From positions 1 through 64,000 of the forward strand of contig JAUNIH010000003.1 in assembly GCA_030523555.1 (NCBI GenBank): a DNA stretch of 64,000 bases, written 5' to 3'. Below are positions 46,454-55,186 of this stretch, one piece after another. Each line of letters begins with the position of its first letter. Within the stretch, counting starts at the first letter, position 1. The stretch comes from Erysipelotrichaceae bacterium (GTDB taxonomy: Bacteria; Bacillota_I; Bacilli_A; Erysipelotrichales; Erysipelotrichaceae). Both the position numbers and the translations under genes were made by a program. The notes under the pieces were generated by a model that saw only the letters and a program-made list of their open reading frames with translations, made no database searches and was not told the DNA's origin.

Positions 46454-47566
46454 ATGCAGAAATTTTTAAAAGTACTTCTGATATTACTGTTTATCAGCGG
46501 TTTCTCTTCATGCCAGGAAAAGAAGCTTCCTTTGCCGAGTGTCGAAAGCGGACTAAGAGGGGAACTTGGGATAGATGCCAATATCAATGAATCAACCATA
46601 GACCTCTATCTTGGACGTAAGGATAGCGTATACCGCGATATGCGTATGCTGAAGGATGAGGCGAACTATGAAGCCATTGGTGGCGACTCTTATTTAAGCG
46701 GCATTGTAAGTGGTTTTGAGGTAGTTCCATATCCCTATTTATGCAACGTTGAAGGTTTACCGGAAGCAGTCGGAAACACCTATACGGGTGTTACGCTTTT
46801 CTCATATGTTGATGGGGAATATCTGCCAAACTATACTGAATCAATGTCTATATTGGAAACTCTTTTCCCTAAAGACAAATACATCTTCTTAATGTGCGGG
46901 GGCGGCGGATATGCCGGAATGACGAAGAATATGCTGGTGGCACTAGGCTGGGATGAGACAAAGATCTACAATACCGGAGGCTACTGGTATTACGAAGGAA
47001 ACAACAAGATAGAGACAAAATATGAGACAAACGGAGAAACCCATTATGATTTCTCCAAGATTATCTATCATGACATAGACTTCAATACTCTGGATAAGAT
47101 CAGAGAATCAGGAACGGCCAAAACTGATGATACAGCCGTTACGGATGAAAATACCTTTATTCCTATAACTTCTAATGAAGAACTGAATAAAGTCATATCC
47201 GAAAATGAACAGGTACTGATTCATGTCTATCTTCCAGGCTGTTCAAGCTGTGCTAAGTTCTTGCCGATTGTACAGGAATTCCAGAAACTCAATGGCTGTG
47301 ATATCTATTCCGTATCCTTAAGAGATATCTGGTATGAAGATAATCCAATCAAGGATAAGGTACAGTATACGCCATCCCTGTTCTGTTTTAAGAATGGGGA
47401 AGTTATAGCCTATCTTGATCCGACAAGTGATGCAGATCTAGATTACTATAAATCAGTTGTAAAACTGTCTGAATGGGCTTCAGCATTCATGGAAGTAAAG
47501 GCGGTAACTGATGATGTGACTACCGATATTGAAAACTGTGAAACAGGCTGCAGTATAGATTCGTAA
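46454..47566 (+). CDS. Lipoprotein with rhodanese-like and thioredoxin-like domains
   Basis: Predicted extracytoplasmic lipoprotein of 370 residues with a signal ending FISGFSSC (Cys20). A rhodanese-like domain (about 60-210) has its active Cys148 in LMCGGGGYAG. A thioredoxin-like domain (about 235-345) has C263-SS-C266 in PGCSSCAKF and the cis-Pro segment YTPSLFCF. This could handle sulfane sulfur or thiols at the cell surface and could be reduced by the CcdA fusion at 26.8 kb. The C-terminal tail has two more Cys. The domain types are clear, the role is unknown. Confidence 0.78.
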   Translation: MQKFLKVLLILLFISGFSSCQEKKLPLPSVESGLRGELGIDANINESTIDLYLGRKDSVYRDMRMLKDEANYEAIGGDSYLSGIVSGFEVVPYPYLCNVEGLPEAVGNTYTGVTLFSYVDGEYLPNYTESMSILETLFPKDKYIFLMCGGGGYAGMTKNMLVALGWDETKIYNTGGYWYYEGNNKIETKYETNGETHYDFSKIIYHDIDFNTLDKIRESGTAKTDDTAVTDENTFIPITSNEELNKVISENEQVLIHVYLPGCSSCAKFLPIVQEFQKLNGCDIYSVSLRDIWYEDNPIKDKVQYTPSLFCFKNGEVIAYLDPTSDADLDYYKSVVKLSEWASAFMEVKAVTDDVTTDIENCETGCSIDS

Positions 47567-48054
47567 TGTTGAATAAAGAGGATATCATTAATCTTCTCAA
47601 AGAAAAGAAGATACCCTTTGAGGTAGTAGAACATAAGGCTGTCTTTACGGTTGAAGAAGCAGAAGAACTTAAACTTCCTCATCCTGAAGCAGGAGCCAAG
47701 AATCTTTTCTTGAGAGATGATAAAAAAAGAAATTATTATCTTATAAGCTGCAGAGACAATCTTAAGGTCGATATAAAAAACATTCAGCTTAAACTTAATT
47801 CCCGAAGACTCAGTTTTGCTTCAGAAGAAGATCTCATGAAGATAATGGGACTGATAAGAGGTGCCGTTACACCATTTGGAATACTCAATGATGAAAGAAG
47901 AATGGTCAGAATGGTATTTGATGATTATTTCAAAGATCATCTGATATCGGTTCATCCTAACGACAATAAGGCAACTCTTTATATAAACGGAAAAGATCTC
48001 TACGATGTACTGAATGAACATGGTAATGAGATTATCTATCTGAATATGGAATAA
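47566..48054 (+). CDS. Prolyl-tRNA editing-type deacylase (ProX/YbaK superfamily)
   Basis: Stand-alone aminoacyl-tRNA deacylase that would hydrolyse mischarged tRNA, typically Ala- or Cys-tRNA(Pro). IPFEVVEHKAVFTVEEAEEL opens the fold. AGAKNLFLRDDKKRNYYLIS near residue 43, the RLSFASEEDLMKIMGLIRGAVTPFGI segment and HPNDNKATLYI at the end follow the ProX/PrdX pattern. The 162-residue length is right. It shares one base with the previous stop. Confidence 0.88.
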   Translation: MLNKEDIINLLKEKKIPFEVVEHKAVFTVEEAEELKLPHPEAGAKNLFLRDDKKRNYYLISCRDNLKVDIKNIQLKLNSRRLSFASEEDLMKIMGLIRGAVTPFGILNDERRMVRMVFDDYFKDHLISVHPNDNKATLYINGKDLYDVLNEHGNEIIYLNME

Positions 48055-48126
48055 TTATGAGGCCTGTATCCTAAGTGATATGGGCTTTTGTTATAATGGG
48101 AGTATAAATAATAACGGAGATAATTT

Positions 48127-49059
48127 ATGGGAAAAGTAAAGATGATTCTTGACTGTGACACAGGACATGATGATGCGATTGCGCTGATGCTGGCAGCGTC
48201 TCATCCGGATATTGATCTGTTGGGTGTTACGGTTGTTGCGGGCAATCAGATACTTGAAAGAACACTTAATAATACTCTTAATGTGTGTGATCATCTGGGG
48301 CTTGATGTTCCAGTATACCGTGGTATGCCTTTACCTCTTGTAAGAGAACAGTTTACAGCGGGTAATGTTCATGGTGAAAGCGGACTTGATGGACCGGTAT
48401 TCGGCCCAAGAACCAAGGAAGCAGAAAAAGAAAGTGCTGTAAGCTATATCATTAAAACCCTGATGAAATCAGATGGAGATATAACTCTTGTTCCGGTTGG
48501 ACCACTAACCAATATTGCGGTAGCTATGAGAATGGAACCAAACATCATTCCTAAAATAAAAAGTATCTGTATGATGGGCGGTGCCTATGGTACCGGCAAT
48601 ATGACACCATCTGCCGAATTCAATATCTATGCCGATCCTGAGGCTGCCTATGTTGTCTTCAATTCCGGTGTGCCTATTACAATGATGGGACTTGATCTGA
48701 CAAATCAGGCTTTAGCTACTATGGATATCATAGAAAGAATGGAAGCTATAGGCAATAAGGCCGGTAAACTCTTTGGTGATATGATGAGATTTACGCTGAT
48801 ATCCCAGAAAGAATGTTTTGATTTAGATGCCGGTCCTGTTCATGATGTGACAGCTGTTGCCTATCTTGTAGCTCCGGAAATCTTCAGAATGAAGAGTATG
48901 TTTGTGGAAGTTGATATCAATAGGGGACCATGTTATGGAAGAACGGTTTGTGATACCATCGGAAACAGCGGTAAAACACCTAATGCCAGAGTCGGTATAG
49001 GTCTCGACCTGGAAAAATTCTGGGATCTCGTAGAAGAAAATCTCAGACGTCTTGATTAG
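48127..49059 (+). CDS. Inosine-uridine preferring nucleoside hydrolase
   Basis: Splits ribonucleosides into base and ribose for salvage. The calcium-binding start is [17 protein letters not shown] (near residues 7-23), with [24 protein letters not shown] near residue 155 and the active-site HDVTAVAYL His near 240. The 310-residue length fits. GGAG precedes the ATG, and a TATAAT at 48092-48097 may be its promoter. Pyrimidine versus purine preference cannot be settled by eye. Confidence 0.92.
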   Translation: MGKVKMILDCDTGHDDAIALMLAASHPDIDLLGVTVVAGNQILERTLNNTLNVCDHLGLDVPVYRGMPLPLVREQFTAGNVHGESGLDGPVFGPRTKEAEKESAVSYIIKTLMKSDGDITLVPVGPLTNIAVAMRMEPNIIPKIKSICMMGGAYGTGNMTPSAEFNIYADPEAAYVVFNSGVPITMMGLDLTNQALATMDIIERMEAIGNKAGKLFGDMMRFTLISQKECFDLDAGPVHDVTAVAYLVAPEIFRMKSMFVEVDINRGPCYGRTVCDTIGNSGKTPNARVGIGLDLEKFWDLVEENLRRLD

Positions 49060-49060
49060 T

Positions 49061-49092
49061 AAAAGATACGCCTTGATTAAGGCGTATCTTTA
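49061..49092. terminator. Bidirectional terminator between the nucleoside hydrolase and the prepilin gene
   Basis: A 12-bp perfect stem AAGATACGCCTT / AAGGCGTATCTT with a GATT loop, flanked by A and T runs. It lies between two convergent genes and overlaps the prepilin stop. Confidence 0.85.
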
Positions 49093-49935
49093 GTTCTTCA
49101 CGATAGATATCAGATTGTATATCGCTTCAGCCTGTTCAATCGTTGGAGCAATACCTGTAGTTTTTCCTATTATCTGAATTGCCACCTGATAGCCTTCCGG
49201 CAGATCAGTTGGAAGTACGTAATCTTTAGCATTATATCCAACAGATATTGCCCCTGAATCGTATTTAATAGTCATATCGGAATCTACTATAAAGAATCCC
49301 AGTTTAAAATTGACATAAGTTTCGCTTCCGGCGATGCGTATTGTATCTCCCGGTCCAACATCCTTTGCAGTCAGCAGTTTGTTGACCGCTGTTACCATAC
49401 TAGGCCAGCCTTTGTCGGCTTGTACTTGAGAAAGCGTTTTTCCTATAGCGCCTTTCCCATCGCTGTTGTCATATGTCCATGCTGTCTTAGTTGAGTATGT
49501 CGGCTTGATGTTGGCTGAATTTCCTGTACCACTCCACCTGATGATTAAACCGTTGGTGCTGTCGTATGATACAGTGCAGGTACCTCCTGATACCGGGATA
49601 CCTATCCAGTTGTCATCGCCTTTATTTACGCCACCGATATTGGAGACATTGCCTTGCCAGTCATCGACTTTCTGATCCAGTTTTACGGTTACTGAATAGA
49701 CACCATTATTGTAGATGGTTGTGCCGTTATATGCGGCAGTTTTATCTTCCATAACGACTGTTGCCATAAGTTCACCATATGCTGATCTTACATTGGCGGC
49801 ATCTTTTGCTTCTCTTGATTTTTCAATACCACCTGAAAAAACCGGAAACATTATCGCTACCAGTATGGCAATTATCGCAATTACTATAAGCAGTTCCGCA
49901 AGTGTGAAACCCTTACTGTTTATATCTTTTTTCAT
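49090..49935 (-). CDS. Type IV prepilin-like protein
   Basis: Secreted or membrane-tethered prepilin of 281 residues. A short positive leader ends at Gly in KGFTLAELLIVIAIIAILVA, the type III signal cut by prepilin peptidase. The conserved Glu5 is present. A long globular head rich in Gly, Thr and Asn follows, with GGTCTVSYDSTNG. No pilus ATPase, platform or peptidase gene is in the window. It is 8 bases downstream of the MscS-type gene on the same strand. Confidence 0.85.
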   Translation of the reverse strand: MKKDINSKGFTLAELLIVIAIIAILVAIMFPVFSGGIEKSREAKDAANVRSAYGELMATVVMEDKTAAYNGTTIYNNGVYSVTVKLDQKVDDWQGNVSNIGGVNKGDDNWIGIPVSGGTCTVSYDSTNGLIIRWSGTGNSANIKPTYSTKTAWTYDNSDGKGAIGKTLSQVQADKGWPSMVTAVNKLLTAKDVGPGDTIRIAGSETYVNFKLGFFIVDSDMTIKYDSGAISVGYNAKDYVLPTDLPEGYQVAIQIIGKTTGIAPTIEQAEAIYNLISIVKN

Positions 49936-49943
49936 ATATGTTT

Positions 49944-52900
49944 TTATGGACGGGCTATATTGTTTTCTTTAAGGAGTTTGAGCAGTTCCTTATTGAGTTC
50001 TCTTGTTACCCAGTTTATGTGTAATTCCTTACATGAACATCTTACCATAATGGTAATTGATTTAGGATTGATGGCTGTTACGCCGACAAATACAGGATCA
50101 CCAACTGCACCTTCAATATTTTTACCGATTTCCGGCAGTTTTTCATCAAGAATCTTTTCAACATAATCGATATCGACATCTGCAGCCAGATCAAGTTTTA
50201 CCGTAGCTCTTGATAAATCTCTTGTCATATTGATGATGTTGCCGATCTTGGAGTTACTGAGAATCTTGACGTAATTGTCAGTATTTATTACTTTGGTCGT
50301 TCTTAAACCGATATCCATAACTGTACCACGGAAATTATCGACTGTAACGATATCACCGACTCTGAATTCACCTTCAAAGACGATGAAGATACCGGCGATG
50401 ATATCACTGATAAGACTCTGTGCACCTAAACCTATCACAAGTGACAGGATACCGGCTGAGGCAATCAGTGATGAGGCATCCATACCCAATAGATAGAGAC
50501 AATAGAAGAAACAGAAGATGGTACAGCCATACTTCACAACTGATAGAATCAGATGTCCGATTGTTTCTGATTTAGGACCAAGCACATTGGTAAAGAGATT
50601 TATTATCAGATTGATGATAGACATAGCGGTAACCATCATGACAATAACACCTACACATGCTGTAAGTGCAAAGACATTAAGAGCTCGATCCCACTGTCCA
50701 CTGATGATAAACAGTACAAGTGAATCAGAAGGAAGTTTTGTACGTAAACCGATAAACATCATAATGATATAGATGGTAACGATACCTAATAGTACATTGA
50801 CGATTGTGAACAGTTTCTGTTCAGGTGTCTTCTGGTTCCATGGAATACCCATATTCGTCCAGCGGCTTCTGGCACTTAAAGTATTCTTTTCTTTTCCTGA
50901 AGGAGATAAGATTCTGACATTTATTCCGGAATCAGAGAAGCTTGTCTTACTTAAAAGTTCTTCATACATATCTTCTTCTTTGGTGTTGGAAACAGTCGTT
51001 ATAGCTGATAAGAGTACCAGGAAGATGAAACATACAATCTCTGTTGCCAGTGTCAGCTGCAGTCTGCTTCCATAGATATTTGATGTCGGTATCGCTGTCG
51101 CAATAAAGTATGAATCAAAATCATGATATGACTGGAAATAGTCAATACCGTTTACTTTCTGGAAACCATTGTATAGACCACTGAAGGCTTTATCAGAGAT
51201 ATTTATATCAGCTGCCTTTCTGCCTATTGAAGATGCGACTGGTGAATATACGACATTATGGTCTTCACTTGTATCAAAGGCGAGCAGATATCCACCTGAA
51301 AGATTGACGTCGTTATCTAAGACATAGGTTACATCTGTTGTTGAAAGAATCGTATTCATCAGGGTTGAATCTACACATATCTGCAGTAGTGAGGTATGTG
51401 GCGTAATGGTATTTCCTGAATATGTTCCCTCAAGATATTTTTTATAGTCATATGAAGAAACATATACGGTATTGCCGTTATCATCAGTGCTTGTGTAATA
51501 GCTGAAGGTTACACCGATGTATTTGTTGTAGTTGCCCTGATCATCCATCATGCTTTCCTGGGCATATTCATCCAGAACACCATCACAGACATTACGGAAG
51601 ACATATGACTGATCTTCTTCATTCAGACTCAGGGTAAAGAACCAGTTGCTGGTAGATGTGGCAATTGTTCTGCCGCTTTCATCAAAGACATATATCGCAT
51701 CTATACCGTTATCTTTGCAGAGATTCTTTAAAGAAGAAGATTCTGTAACTGATTTTAAAGGATTTCCTTCATCATCGAGAATCTGATTCTTATTGCCGTT
51801 TTCATCATATTCAAAGTATGTTTTATTTGTCTTTTCATTAAGAACTGAAGGATTTTCTTCAAGATAATAGGCAAGGAGTTTAGCTTTGGAAATATACTGA
51901 TTGTCATAATATGTCTTTATTTCATCACGTTTAAGCTGAGCTTCTTCATAGGCGTAGTTAAAACCGTTCAAGGCTGCATCAGAAGATGTTACAGCGTTGG
52001 ATAAAGACATCATGGTCTGTGAATAATAGGTTACAGTCGCGATTATGATGGCACACGCTATGATAAGCGGCATAATCTTTAAGGCTACTGTCTTATCAAA
52101 GAAGATTTCAAAATCATCAGATTTATATAGCGTAAATTTATCTCTTTCAATATTCTTGAGCATATAGTCGTTACGGACTATCATACTGTAACTTAAAGAG
52201 ATAATCATAGCTAAGCCAAGACATAAAATCGCAACAGTTATGGTTGTAGAATTGATGCCATATAATGTCGCATTTTCCATCGCTGCCGAGATAATGGCAT
52301 AATCATCAAAACTGCGTGATACACAATAGAAATCAATACCGGATATCTTTTCGACACCGCTGTATCCATCTTCAAGAGCCTTATCACTAAGACCGCTTTC
52401 CAGATAATCAGTATCCGAAAGAATGAGATCTCCATGATTGAAATAGATATATTTACCGGTACTCTTATCTACCGCAAACAGGAAACCATCCTGTCCGACA
52501 GTAGTGTTTTCAATAAGACCGGCAATATCGGTCAGTGTCGCAAATTCTGTTTCAAGAATCTTTGTATCAGCACCGGTAATCAGGTAGTAGTTTGTTCCCT
52601 GAAATTCAACAGAACTTGAATAGAAATAATAGTCACCAAAATCATTGGTGGCATGTACGGGTTCATTATTTGTACCGTTTATCAGGGTATCAACCTGTTC
52701 AGGAGTAAAGAAATCGATATCAATAAGACTTCTTCCGTTTAAAAGTTCATCAGGAGTTATCATCATGACACCCTTTGAATCAATAACGAAAAGATACTGA
52801 ACACCGGCTCTTTCAATCAGGGAACTCCATTCAGCAGTTCTTTCTTCATTTGTTTTGTTTACAAGATCATCCATCAGTCCGTCAGTCAGAAGATACTTTA

Positions 52901-53141
52901 TATCGGTAAGAGTCTGCTGATGATTCTGATTGTATATTTCAACAAGCTGTGCCTCTTCTTGAGAGTTATCTTCAAGTGTAGCGACTACTGTATCAAGAAC
53001 CTCTTCACAGGCAGTTTTCTGCTGATTCATGGTACTTTGATACTGCATATTTGAAAGAATGCCGTACATTATCAGCATCCCTGCTATAATCAGCGCAAAA
53101 TCGACTAACGTTTTTCCAATCAGATATTTCCGGTTTTTCAT
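49944..53141 (-). CDS. MscS-type mechanosensitive channel with tandem extracellular Cache sensor domains
   Basis: Unusual 1065-residue membrane protein. An N-terminal membrane helix (about 10-30) leads to a dCache-like sensor (30-290), two further helices (about 300 and 355), and a second Cache-like sensor (about 380-700). The two sensors share a repeated pattern: YSGVEKISGIDFYCVSRSF and YNGFQKVNGIDYFQSYHDF. A helix near 725 follows, then a canonical MscS core. The pore-lining helix with SAGILSLVIGLGAQSLISD is near residues 895-915, followed by the beta domain FEGEFRVGDIVTVDNFRG. AAGGGG is the ribosome site. Ligand gating of ion flow is inferred. Confidence 0.85.
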   Translation of the reverse strand: MKNRKYLIGKTLVDFALIIAGMLIMYGILSNMQYQSTMNQQKTACEEVLDTVVATLEDNSQEEAQLVEIYNQNHQQTLTDIKYLLTDGLMDDLVNKTNEERTAEWSSLIERAGVQYLFVIDSKGVMMITPDELLNGRSLIDIDFFTPEQVDTLINGTNNEPVHATNDFGDYYFYSSSVEFQGTNYYLITGADTKILETEFATLTDIAGLIENTTVGQDGFLFAVDKSTGKYIYFNHGDLILSDTDYLESGLSDKALEDGYSGVEKISGIDFYCVSRSFDDYAIISAAMENATLYGINSTTITVAILCLGLAMIISLSYSMIVRNDYMLKNIERDKFTLYKSDDFEIFFDKTVALKIMPLIIACAIIIATVTYYSQTMMSLSNAVTSSDAALNGFNYAYEEAQLKRDEIKTYYDNQYISKAKLLAYYLEENPSVLNEKTNKTYFEYDENGNKNQILDDEGNPLKSVTESSSLKNLCKDNGIDAIYVFDESGRTIATSTSNWFFTLSLNEEDQSYVFRNVCDGVLDEYAQESMMDDQGNYNKYIGVTFSYYTSTDDNGNTVYVSSYDYKKYLEGTYSGNTITPHTSLLQICVDSTLMNTILSTTDVTYVLDNDVNLSGGYLLAFDTSEDHNVVYSPVASSIGRKAADINISDKAFSGLYNGFQKVNGIDYFQSYHDFDSYFIATAIPTSNIYGSRLQLTLATEIVCFIFLVLLSAITTVSNTKEEDMYEELLSKTSFSDSGINVRILSPSGKEKNTLSARSRWTNMGIPWNQKTPEQKLFTIVNVLLGIVTIYIIMMFIGLRTKLPSDSLVLFIISGQWDRALNVFALTACVGVIVMMVTAMSIINLIINLFTNVLGPKSETIGHLILSVVKYGCTIFCFFYCLYLLGMDASSLIASAGILSLVIGLGAQSLISDIIAGIFIVFEGEFRVGDIVTVDNFRGTVMDIGLRTTKVINTDNYVKILSNSKIGNIINMTRDLSRATVKLDLAADVDIDYVEKILDEKLPEIGKNIEGAVGDPVFVGVTAINPKSITIMVRCSCKELHINWVTRELNKELLKLLKENNIARP

Positions 53142-53223
53142 AATAATCCCCTTATATGAAAATAATTATTTATTAAATATTTAGATAATTTAATTATATT
53201 CTATGTTTTTTATTCTTCATAAT

Positions 53224-53246
53224 AAAAAATCAGGCAATGCCTGATT
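53224..53246 (-). terminator. Terminator of the pyridoxal-kinase-type gene
   Basis: On the minus strand AATCAGGC-ATT-GCCTGATT is followed by a T run. It separates this gene from the MscS-type gene, which then has about 80 bases for its own promoter. Confidence 0.85.
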
Positions 53247-54081
53247 AATGTTTATTAAGAAGTTCTATATAGTATGGAATTTCTTTTTCAAAGTTTGTAC
53301 CATAATCTATTCTGTCAGGATCATTAAAGGTATTTTCTATACATGCGGATGTATAATCAGCCGCAATCCTTAATGATTCATATACAGAATATTCATTCAT
53401 ATATGCCCCAATAAAGGCTGATGTAAAGATATCTCCCGTACCTGATGTCTTATAGTTTATCTTTTTAGTTCCATAAGAGAAGAATTCTTTATTTAAAGAA
53501 TCATATCCCATAAAACCGTAACTCTTATCACTTAATTCAACACCTGTAATAACCGCATACTTTGGACCATAAGCTGAAAGTTTAATCAGGATATCCTGAA
53601 TTTTCTCAACTGACATATCTTCTTTGTATGGGGTATCTGTAAGAAGACATCCTTCTGTCTTATTGGGAAGAATGATATCGGCTTTGGTACACAGTCTTTT
53701 TATTTCTAGAGGGAAATCTTTATCTATGCCACTGTATAACTTACCATTATCAGCCATAGCTGGATCAACTATTACGATGGTTTTTTCTTTTTTAAAGGTA
53801 CCAATAAGTTTTATGACATTATCAACCTGTTTTTTATTGCCAAGATATCCACTGGAGATACAGTCAAACTCAAAGCCTTCTTTTTCCCAGTGGCTGCCGA
53901 TTGGAAGCATTTCATAAGATAAATCCTTGAAATGAACATTATCAAAACGGGTATGGGTAGAAAGAATGGCAGTAGGGATGACACATGTTTCAATACCTGC
54001 GGATGATATTATAGGCAATGCCACACTTAAGGAACATTTTCCAAGACATGACAGATCCTGAATACTCATTACTCTTTTCAT
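53245..54081 (-). CDS. Pyridoxamine/pyridoxal kinase-like protein
   Basis: Ribokinase-fold kinase of the PdxK/PdxY type, which would phosphorylate vitamin B6 vitamers. SIQDLSCLGKCSLSVALPII at the start, VVDPAMADNGKLY near residue 107, LPNKTEGCLLT near 145 and the anion-hole/catalytic segment TSGTGDIFTSAF near 222 are visible. The 278-residue length is normal. The start is leaderless-like: TAAAAT at 54093-54088 begins 12 bases before the ATG with no ribosome site. A PLP supply fits the desulfurase encoded upstream, but that link is only inference. Confidence 0.9.
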   Translation of the reverse strand: MKRVMSIQDLSCLGKCSLSVALPIISSAGIETCVIPTAILSTHTRFDNVHFKDLSYEMLPIGSHWEKEGFEFDCISSGYLGNKKQVDNVIKLIGTFKKEKTIVIVDPAMADNGKLYSGIDKDFPLEIKRLCTKADIILPNKTEGCLLTDTPYKEDMSVEKIQDILIKLSAYGPKYAVITGVELSDKSYGFMGYDSLNKEFFSYGTKKINYKTSGTGDIFTSAFIGAYMNEYSVYESLRIAADYTSACIENTFNDPDRIDYGTNFEKEIPYYIELLNKH

Positions 54082-54453
54082 ATTTTAATTTTATCTTTAA
54101 TTTCTGTTTTTAAAAACAGTGTTTGCAGGTGAATTGGAGGAGAAAGCGGTTGTTGCAAATTTTGCAACAGCCATTAGATATGACGAAATTGAAGACAATT
54201 AGTGGTAGTGGCGATACTGGAATCAGGAAGGAAGACTTTCCGATTTTTAAATTCGGAACGCGCGTTCCGAATTCTTATCCAGATTTGACTAAAAAAGAAG
54301 ATGTCATATTATTTTAGTAAATATAGGTAAAAAATAATAAAATACCGAGGAATAATAAAATGATAATGACATAACTATTTCCATTTTGGAAACAGTTGCA
54401 TAACGAACGAGTTGGTTTAAAAATTATTATAAGGGAGTATTAAGATTAATAAT
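54082..54453. other. Non-coding stretch with three palindromes
   Basis: This 372-base gap holds no gene I can support. It contains three perfect palindromes: CTGTTTTTAAAAACAG (54104-54119), a 19-base one centred on T54160 with arms TGTTGCAAA, and a 24-base one at 54250-54273 with a CGCG centre. A TTCCGA at 54238-54243 could pair with the left arm of the 24-base palindrome as an alternative. The last part (54300-54450) is AT-rich and should hold the kptA promoter. Confidence 0.6.
54250..54273. repeat. 24-bp perfect palindrome
   Basis: Arms AATTCGGAACGC and GCGTTCCGAATT meet without a spacer around CGCG. In RNA this gives a 10-bp hairpin with a CGCG loop. No T run follows, so it is not a terminator. 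It could be a dimeric protein site or an RNA structure. Confidence 0.75.
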
Positions 54454-54987
54454 ATGAAAGAAAAAGATATAAGCAGATTTATAAGTCTGATTCTCCGACA
54501 TAAACCTGAAGAAATAGGGATTACTCTGGATGAACATGGATGGGCAAATGTAGACGAACTGTTAGAAGGATTACAATCTGTATGTGAGATTGATTTTTCA
54601 TTACTGGAAAAAATAGTAGCTGAAGATGAAAAACAGCGATATTCCTTCAATGAAGATAGGACACTTATAAGAGCCAATCAGGGACACTCCATACCTGTTG
54701 ATGTGGAACTGGAAATACAGACTCCGCCAGATATCCTTTATCATGGAACCGGAGAAAAATATACGTCATCCATAGATGTTCAGGGGCTTATTCCCAAGTC
54801 AAGACTGTATGTACATTTATCAAAAGATTATGAGACGGCAGTAAAAGTCGGAAAAAGACATGGCAAGCCCGTTGTATATGAAGTGAACGCAAAATCAATG
54901 AATGAACAGGGGTATGTTTTCTATTGTTCTGTCAATGGTGTGTGGCTTACAAAAAGGGTACCTGTAGAATATCTTACAAAGAAATAA
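54454..54987 (+). CDS. kptA: RNA 2'-phosphotransferase (KptA/Tpt1 family)
   Basis: Transfers a 2'-phosphate from RNA to NAD+, giving ADP-ribose cyclic phosphate; in eukaryotes this ends tRNA splicing. The N-terminal lobe has [18 protein letters not shown] with the conserved Arg-His, [10 protein letters not shown] and NQGHSIPVD. The C-terminal ADP-ribosyltransferase-like lobe has [14 protein letters not shown] and VYEVNAKSM. The 177-residue length is normal. GGGAG lies 16 bases before the ATG, further than usual. It is surrounded by non-coding and unrecognised genes, which suggests an accessory, possibly transferred, gene. Confidence 0.92.
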   Translation: MKEKDISRFISLILRHKPEEIGITLDEHGWANVDELLEGLQSVCEIDFSLLEKIVAEDEKQRYSFNEDRTLIRANQGHSIPVDVELEIQTPPDILYHGTGEKYTSSIDVQGLIPKSRLYVHLSKDYETAVKVGKRHGKPVVYEVNAKSMNEQGYVFYCSVNGVWLTKRVPVEYLTKK

Positions 54988-55014
54988 AATATGAATGGCA
55001 ACATTCATATTTTT
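54987..55014. terminator. Bidirectional terminator after kptA
   Basis: An 11-bp perfect stem AAATATGAATG / CATTCATATTT with a GCAA loop is followed by Ts on both strands. It serves kptA and the convergent small gene, whose stop lies in the stem. Confidence 0.82.
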
Positions 55015-55172
55015 ATATAATCATATGGATTAATTTCTATCGTAGTATATCCAATTATTTCGTTTGGATTTTCCGAATTATTATCATAAAACGGTATGTC
55101 TTTTACCGCCAGTATAATTTTATCTTTTTCTTTGTAGATTACTGCTCCATCAGGGTAAACTAATACTTCCAT
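55005..55172 (-). CDS. Small protein of 55 residues, function unknown
   Basis: Open frame MEVLVYPDGAVIYKEKD to YDYIKI, 55 residues, rich in beta-forming and acidic residues. AGGAG at 55188-55184 lies 11 bases before the ATG and overlaps the stop of the 151-residue gene upstream on the same strand. The two are therefore probably cotranscribed. The stop lies within the shared terminator stem, as for other genes here. I recognise no family. The ribosome site, operon position and terminator are the evidence for it being real. Confidence 0.6.
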   Translation of the reverse strand: MEVLVYPDGAVIYKEKDKIILAVKDIPFYDNNSENPNEIIGYTTIEINPYDYIKI

Positions 55173-55186
55173 AATTTTTCTTTCTC

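Noticed and set aside
53142-53244. Extra gene between the pdxK-like and MscS-type genes
   Set aside because: The gap is AT-rich, with stops in all frames, and holds a terminator and the ribosome site of the channel gene only.
54123-54317. A 64-codon open frame before kptA
   Set aside because: It begins with TTG, has no ribosome site, runs through two perfect palindromes and matches no family I know. The palindromes explain the sequence better than coding does.
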